Part shown: piece after piece, positions 58,104 through 64,000 of the stretch
Numbering within the stretch: the first letter of the stretch is position 1
Layout: each line of letters begins with the position of its first letter
Origin: Cyanophora paradoxa
Taxonomy: Eukaryota > Glaucocystophyceae > Cyanophorales > Cyanophoraceae
NCBI GenBank assembly: GCA_004431415.1
Contig: QPMI01000216.1
Location: 1-64,000, forward strand
Length of the DNA: 64,000 nucleotides
Reading direction: 5' to 3'
Notes under the pieces: generated by a model
Databases searched by the model: none
Told to the model about the DNA's origin: nothing
The model's input: only the letters and a program-made list of their open reading frames with translations
Position numbers and translations under genes: made by a program

Positions 58104-61100
58104 ATGGCGCCCAAGAAGGGCAAAGTGGCCAAGCAAGGGCCTTACTACGACCAAAGGTTCGATACTCTTGAGCTGTGATGCGAAGGCGCGCACCGGGCGC
58201 CGCGCTGATCATGATGCCCGACCGCGCGTGCACCTTGCCCGTGACGCAGCGACGGTGACCATCGAGGTCGAGGAGGCACGGGATGGCCTGCGGAGCTCAT
58301 GAAGGATGCGGAGCGGCAGCTCCGCTTCACGCAATCCGTCGGACCTGCGGCCTGGACCTGTACTTCTACGATCCGGAGGCGGACACCCTCGATCTGAGGA
58401 CTGCGTCTCGGAAGCTGCCGAAGCTCAGTCCCGGATGTTTCTTCTACGTCGTGCGGCGGGACATGCAGCCAGCGCACGAGGACGGCGACAGCAACGCCGA
58501 CCCGAACTTGTGAAGCTCATGAAGCGCGGCAAGGCGCAGCAGCCGGTTCAGGCGGCGACTTCGTCGGACTCGGCGCAGCTGAGTTCGCTCGTGGAGGTGT
58601 TGCGCTTGCAGGTCCAGACATCCGTCGGAGCTGCGCTCGCCTCTGCAGGTGAACCTCGAGCAAAGAAGAGGGCGGCGACAGGCGCGAACTACCTGAAGGA
58701 GGACACGGATGGCAAGCGCGGCACTGGGGACTGCAACACGGCACGGGACGTCGTGCGGCTACTGTGGGACGAGCCGATCGAGGGATCGGGGGGGGAGTAC
58801 ACTCCGGAGACATGCCCGCGAGCCTGGCTGTTTCTGAAGGTGCCGTCCCTTCATTTCAGTTATCGAGCTAGAATTTAAGTTTATATCTCGAGCTCACGCT
58901 CTCTCGCGGATGCAGAAGTGCGGGGGCGGCACCCGCAAAACGCACGACACGCTGAGCAGACTGCGGCCGCTGCTCACCCCATTCGACAAGAAGGACCTCA
59001 GCCACCTTCAATCCCTCACGAGATGCAAGAAAGAGATCTATTTCATAACATTGAGAACATGTGCGTGCGTTGAAGATGGGGCAACGATGCCACGCCCTGA
59101 TGCGTACACTCCGAACAGACTGTGCATTCTAAGGATGAGGAAAGCGGAGCAGGAGGTGCCGGACGACCACTACAAGCTTGAGGGCATCTCGCGACCCGGC
59201 ATTCTGGATGTCGCCGACTTCATCCTAGGGACTCACAAGCTGACGGCGATGGAGGAGAACGTAGCCGGCTGGATGGATGGCAAGGACAAGGTGGACAGCG
59301 GAGAGTGAGCAAGAGTTCCATTATTTCGAGCAACACATACGAAACTGACCGGTGGAAACAATTTACCACGCAGGTACAAGGCGACCGGGGCGAAGAGGAA
59401 GGCCAATTGCAAGAAGAAGCAGGAAATCGAACATCACGACTCGTGCGAAGGTACGCGACGCTGTTCCAACGCAATCCCAACGCATATTTCAACACCTCTC
59501 AACGCATACGTTGATTGACATACGATGAATAGTGTTGACGTAATCAACTTCCCTCCGTGTTGGCACAAGGCTCACGCGCACTTTTGCACTTGCAGAGCCG
59601 GCAAGGAAAGTGGCAGAGCAGAAGGGCAAGGCACGCGTCCGCGCCCCCCCGACAGACGAAGGTGCGCAATGTGTACAACGCATGCACAACGCATCGAAAA
59701 CGCAAGCGTTGGTATTGCGTTGGTTGATTGCGTTGCAAAGATACAGCGCAATTTTCGTTGATTCCGTGCCCGCAGAGTCCGACGAGGAGGATGACGTAGA
59801 GGACAAGCTCGAGGACGACAACGAGAGCGGGAATGAGGACGAGGACGAGGGCGAGGACGAGGGCGAGGACGAGGACGAGGACGCAGAGGCGGCAAGCTCG
59901 AGGAAGCGCAACCGCAAGGCAGAGACGAAGGGTCAGGAGGCGAAGCAGGAAAAGCAGAAAGCAGGAAGCGCAAGAAGCAGGAGAAGGAGATGGAGAAGGA
60001 GGCGAAGAAGCCCAAGGCCGCAGCAATGACAGAGAAGGTGCAGTCTTAAAAACGCAATCTGTGCCAGTCCGGGCATAGTGCAGAGTTTTAATACCGCAGC
60101 ACAGAAGGAGGCCGAGGCGAAATCGAAGGAGAAGGCAAGGCGGCGGCAGCGAAGAAGGCCGCAGCAGAAAAGCAGGCCGCAAAAACGGCGGAGCAGGCAG
60201 CAGCACAGGAAAAGGTGCAGTGTTGCGCGGCACTCTCTGCGAGCGTTCCGGGCCTGGGGAACAGTTTTAATAACGCAGCGCAGAAGGAGGCCGAGAAGAA
60301 AGCGAAGGAGAAGGAGAAGGCGGCGGCAGCAAAGAAGGCTGCAGCCGAGAAGGAGGCCGCGAAAACGAAGGCGCAGGCAGAGGCTGCCGCGGCAGCACAG
60401 GAGAGGGTGCAGTTTTTCGCGTCACTCTGTGCGAGCGCCTGGCATAGGAAAGAGTTCTAATCACGCAGCGCAGAAGGCGGCCGAGAAGAAGTTGAAGGAG
60501 AAGGACAAGGCGGTGGCAGCGGAGAAGCTGGCAGAGGCGCCTGCAGAGAAGAGCCGAAAGAAGAGGAAGGCTGCATATGAGCTGGCGGCGGAGCCAATAA
60601 TCCCAAATCCCCGACAGCTGCCGCCCCTTCCCAAGCTTCTCAATCCTGGAAAGCAGAGCAGCTTTCGGCAGCTTCGCAGCAAGGCAGAGCGCGCAAAAGC
60701 CAAGTCAGGCGGAGAGAGTCCACTCGCCCCAAGATACTCCTCCCGCCCGGGCCGGTTGGCCTACGTAAACCAGGAAACCGGGTGCGCACGGGCAGTCCTC
60801 GCAAATTATTATACAATCGGTACTGTAATAAATCAGACTGTAATTATACATGTGCAGCTCGAACTCTACAGACGGCGGCTCGATCCTGGAGCTTTCATCC
60901 AAACCCTTTCTCAGGCGAGCATAGCATTGCAACGCATACTCAACGCTTGCGTTGTACATACGTTGATGTAGCGTTGTTGTAAATCAGAACGGAGAAACCT
61001 CTCAGTCTCAGTCGTGCTCAGCACTTCATCCGCGAACAAGAGCACATAAGTGCATACGATGCGAAGTCGTCGTATCTGTGCTTCACAAAGCCCAACGACG

Positions 61101-62414
61101 ACCTCCCTCCGGGCTCGGAGCAAGTTGTTGCGGTATGGGATCACCAACCAGGGGTGACGTCGCACCCCTGGAGGCTGTGCAACACGCACAAGTACGCCCA
61201 GCTCGAACCCCGTCTCGCAGCGGAGACATCGTCGGGGGGAGGCCCCCTCGTTGTGGTCATTGAGTGGCCGCGGGATGACCCCATCATCATCGGGGCCGCC
61301 ATTAAACAGGGGGACGAGGTTGTCCAATATATGACGCCATACATATTTCAGCCAGTCAAACAGGATGACGGTGGCAGGAAACGGGGCAAGCGTGAAGTCG
61401 TCCCCGTCGCCGTCGATGACACATTTCTAGACGCTGTCCGAACCTGCAGCACTCCCACGCGGTATGCAATGCCCCATTCACGTCACAAAATATTCAGATA
61501 ATGTCTGCAGGTTGAACGTCGCAGAAGGAGCCGCAGAGGATGCCCGCCCGCAACTCTCGAGACCCATTCTGAGGCGAGCATAACTTTTCAACGCTTACAC
61601 AACGCTTTTCCAGCGCTAACGTTGATATTGCGTTGCCGTGTTTCAAATGCAGAACGGACAAAAAGCTGTATGTCCAGCCGTCTCCGGAAGACGGCGGCGG
61701 TGTTGTGTGCGTGCAACGGCATATTTTGTGGGCATTGCGTTATTACTTACACGTCTTGGCAGAGATGTGAACCACGCGTTGAGGCCTCACCCGATTTTGT
61801 GGCACCTGGGTGGGGCCGCATTTCCAAGAAGGCCCTCGCAGATGAGGTGGCAACGCACATCTGGAACGGACGGAAACAGATCGTGAAAACAGTTCTCAAG
61901 CTGCGATGGCCGCCGCATTTCGATCTCGAGCCACGAACGCGTCTCGTGGTTCGCGGCAGGAGGAGTACGGAGAGAGAACACACCATCCTCGTGCCATTCG
62001 ACCAGTCCAAGACAGCATACGGACAGGCACCCGGGCGCGTCCTGCACTTCGACACATCCACGGTTTACTACGTGCAGTACGCTCAGGTAGAGCTCGATTG
62101 GGATGCCGAGTACGAACTCTTCCTAGCCCTGCAGGTAACTACGCAATTCCAATGCATGCGTTGCGTTTCCGCTGCTCACGTGTTGGATGCAGCACGAGGA
62201 GACGGACGCCGAGGGCGAGATGACTTTTGCACTTCGGAATGGCCCCGCGGTCACTGTAGGAAAGGTGGAGGATCGCAGGACCTTCCGCCGTTCTATCTCG
62301 TACCGGCCACACCCGCGGCCGCTGCGTGGCGAAATATCGGACTTCAACGAGGGAACAGTGGAGGGCAAGGACAACTGGTGGCACAAGTGGGACATCTTCA
62401 TGCTCAAGAAGTAG
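58104..62414 (+). CDS. Unrecognised multi-exon protein with acidic and Lys/Ala/Glu-rich coiled-coil region
   Basis: No family is recognised. ATG 58104 starts MAPKKGKVAKQGPYYD. Later segments include CGLDLYFYDPEADTLDLRTA, DSAQLSSLVEVLRLQVQ, RLRPLLTPFDKKDLSHLQSL and SRPGILDVADFILGTHKL. They are followed by an acidic stretch (EDEDEGEDEGEDEDED, about 59835-59885) and repeated basic helices (EKKAKEKEKAAAAKKAAAEK). The C-terminal exons read cleanly: LCFTKPNDDLPPGSEQVVAV, GGPLVVVIEWPRDDPIIIG, WGRISKKALADEVATHIWNG and VLHFDTSTVYYVQYAQVEL. The last exon follows an acceptor at about 62191 and ends WWHKWDIFMLKK, stop TAG 62412-62414. Introns carry CAACGC words. Frames between 58300 and 58510 do not join simply, so the gene may be two genes or carry a frameshift. 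It is a nuclear or chromatin candidate only by composition. Confidence 0.5.
60038..60468 (+). repeat. Triplicated intron with intervening Lys/Ala/Glu exons
   Basis: Three introns of very similar sequence lie in a row: 60038-60099, 60215-60288 and 60407-60468. Each starts GTGCAGT and ends in TTTTAATA or TTCTAATC followed by a CGCAG. The exons between them (60100-60214 and 60289-60406) encode near-identical basic helices. The unit of exon plus intron, about 180-190 bases, has been amplified in tandem. Confidence 0.8.
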
Positions 62415-63292
62415 ATTCTGTTGAAGTAGAAGTAGATTAATGTGCAGAAAGTAGCCATTGTGCAACTGCTTCAGCTTGTGTTCTCTGCACAATTTACAAG
62501 TCTTACTTTACAAGTCGTACTTGTGGTACTGATGGGGATGAAAGTTGAAGTGTGGGCAGGCTGGACGTGCTCACAGTGAAGTGGATACTGCTTAGTCGAG
62601 TGGGATGGAAATTCAAAGGATTTGGCCGCTCGAACTCGAAGGATGAGTTTAGTAGGTAACTCAGTGACTAGATCTGTAGTCACAAGTACTAGACAAGTAC
62701 TCGAGAAGCTCTGAAGCAATTTGTAGTATTCTAGAGTTCTCAGATTTGTACTACAATCATGCGTCCAACGATCATGAGTCATGAGGCTAACTAGTCGGGT
62801 TCTAAAGTTGAACTACGATCATGAGTCATGAAGCTTAGTAGTCCGGTTCTAAAGTCGAACTACGATCATGAGTCATGAAGCTTAGTAGTCCGGTTCTAAT
62901 GTCGAACTACGATTATGAGTCATGAAGCACATTAGTCTGGTTCTTAAAGCGAACTACAGCCAGGGTTCTTGAAACGCACGCACACAAGTAGACTAGCTAT
63001 AGTCGTGTTCAAGATCTAAAATTGTACTATGACAATGAATGTAGTATCAATAAAGTATAGTAGTAGTAGCAATAAAGTATAAATTATAGTACATGATTCC
63101 TAAAGAAGAAGAAGAGTATATATGTATAAGACACGCCCCAGCCGAGCGCGCGCTGCATGCAGCCTGGCAGGACACAACGCATTCCCAACGCATGCGTTGC
63201 GTTTCCGTTGCACACCCGGTTCCCTCTCTCAGTTCCCTTTCAATTTTCGCATCTCTGTCAGTTCCCTTTCAAGCAAATTTCTGACAAACACT
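62415..63292. other. Intergenic region with short tandem repeats
   Basis: Lies between the convergent unrecognised gene and the proline-rich gene. Besides the 47-bp repeats, it contains AGTAGTAG-type simple repeats near 63057-63070. A CAACGC/GCGTTG stretch (63174-63210) resembles the last intron of the upstream gene. Confidence 0.5.
62798..62960. repeat. 47-bp tandem repeat, about 3.5 copies
   Basis: Units start at about 62798, 62845, 62892 and 62939. Each begins GGTTCTAAAG and contains GAACTACGATCATGAGTCAT, then AGCTTAGTAGTC. The copies differ at a few positions. A related half unit precedes them at about 62770. Confidence 0.8.
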
Positions 63293-64000
63293 TCATACAC
63301 CATGCCTAGTGTTGGCCATATTCTGCTGGAATGTCTGCATCATCATCTGAAAGTGCTGCATCATCTGCTGCATCTGCTGCATCTGCTGCTCCATGCTGGG
63401 TGCCGGGGGCATAACTGGGCGCACAGGGCTCGAGGACATAGCTAGCCTAGACTGAGGGGCTAGTGGGTAACATGGTGCTGCCAAGGCGGCTTCAAGCTCT
63501 GCCTGCGTGTAACTTGGCCCGGAGTTGGGGAGGACAGGCACCCCGTGTGTGTCCCGAGGTGCGGGCCCAACTCGAACTGGCCCACGAATGGGAGAGCTGG
63601 ATCCAGAGGATGGCAGGGTAGAAGAAGAGAAAGACGGCCCCAGAGGGAGTGGGGGACCAATAACGGGAACCGCCCCTGGGACTGGGCCAAGACCCCTCGC
63701 AATTGGGGCTGACCCAACAGGGGGCAGCACCACCCCAGGTGCATAGTGCGGCAGAGGTGGCGGGCGTGGGCCGGGCGGAGCCGCAGCACGGGCCGGGCCG
63801 GGCGGGGCCGCAGCAGGAGACGGGGCGGGCGGGGCCGCAGCAGGAGACGGGGCGGGCGGGGCCGGAGCGCGGGACAGGCCGGGCGGGGCCGCAGCAGGAG
63901 ACGGGGCGGGCGGGGCCGCAGCAGGAGACGGGGCGGGCGGGGCCGGAGCGCGGGACGGGCCGGGCGGGGTCGCAGCAGGAGACGGGGCGGGCGGGGCCGC
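63293..64000 (-). CDS. Proline-rich protein, partial (5' end outside window)
   Basis: One open minus-strand frame runs from the right edge to the stop at 63293-63295, so the start is not in the window. The N-terminal visible part is a repeat of APPAPSPAA-type units encoded by the minisatellite. It continues through RPPPLPHYAPG, PPVGSAPIARGLGPVPGAVP and NSGPSYTQAELEAALAAP. The C-terminus is a Met/Gln-rich helix (MEQQMQQMQQMMQHFQMMMQ) ending NMANTRHGV. It has no recognisable catalytic domain. Composition suggests a flexible scaffold or an RNA- or actin-associated protein, but the function is unknown. Confidence 0.6.
   Translation of the reverse strand, partial: AAPPAPSPAATPPGPSRAPAPPAPSPAAAPPAPSPAAAPPGLSRAPAPPAPSPAAAPPAPSPAAAPPGPARAAAPPGPRPPPLPHYAPGVVLPPVGSAPIARGLGPVPGAVPVIGPPLPLGPSFSSSTLPSSGSSSPIRGPVRVGPAPRDTHGVPVLPNSGPSYTQAELEAALAAPCYPLAPQSRLAMSSSPVRPVMPPAPSMEQQMQQMQQMMQHFQMMMQTFQQNMANTRHGV
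63781..64000. repeat. 27-bp coding minisatellite with higher-order pattern
   Basis: Eight 27-base units are seen from 63781 to the right edge. Type A (CCGCAGCAGGAGACGGGGCG then GGCGGGG) and type B (begins CCGGAGCGCGGGAC) alternate as A-A-B, A-A-B, A after a first variant unit. Each unit is nine codons, so the minus-strand reading frame is kept. Confidence 0.9.

Noticed and set aside
59489-60015. Minus-strand Ser- and Pro/Arg-rich open frames
   Set aside because: They mirror the acidic GAGGAC repeats of the plus-strand gene and have no independent support.
62798-62960. CRISPR-like array
   Set aside because: The 47-base units are contiguous with no unique spacers, and the genome is eukaryotic.

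Overview
The window is nuclear DNA from a very GC-rich single-celled eukaryote. Genes lie on both strands and are cut by many introns of about 50-90 bases. Introns in sense orientation are C-rich, many begin GTACCCC or GTGCGCCC, and several use GC instead of GT at the 5' splice site. A free-living protist or microalga of haptophyte or stramenopile type would fit, but nothing in the sequence fixes the lineage and no organelle or bacterial genes are seen. Because of the introns, most genes were assembled by eye from exon pieces. Gene ends are better supported than every internal splice site.

Layout. 1-5689 (+): 3' part of UDP-glucose:glycoprotein glucosyltransferase (UGGT). 5.7-10.9 kb: repeat-rich, less GC-rich DNA with a doubtful secreted-protein fragment on the minus strand. 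10865-13427 (+): a two-domain 2-oxoglutarate/Fe(II) oxygenase whose halves are duplicates with shared intron positions. 14103-18476 (+): an RS-rich, CCCH-finger and WW-like protein. 19193-20114 (-): a KxDL-motif protein. 20463-22508 (+): an SLC35F-type transporter. 23120-33861 (-): a giant TRANK1-like SF1 helicase with a long helical-repeat tail. 35892-36866 (+): SEC13, with no intron. 37244-41233 (-): a methionine-synthase-reductase-like diflavin enzyme with two FMN domains. 41536-45477 (+): a RING-IBR-SAP-E2 fusion. 45602-46600 (-): tri-snRNP protein SNRNP27. 46829-48365 (+): an ABHD13-like hydrolase. 49032-57290 (-): a soluble (ADCY10-type) adenylyl cyclase. 58104-62414 (+): an unrecognised Lys/Ala/Glu-rich protein. 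63293 to the right edge (-): a proline-rich protein over a coding minisatellite.

Most of these are unlinked housekeeping and signalling genes: ER folding control and COPII/nuclear pore, splicing, ubiquitin transfer, cobalamin/flavin redox, and cAMP. Two gene pairs are close and divergent (KXD1/SLC35F at 20.1-20.5 kb; diflavin reductase/E2 fusion at 41.2-41.5 kb) and may share promoters. The features most worth follow-up are the RING-IBR-SAP-UBC fusion, the tandem 2OG oxygenase, the doubled FMN domain, the GC-AG introns, and the CAACGC-rich intron family near the right end.
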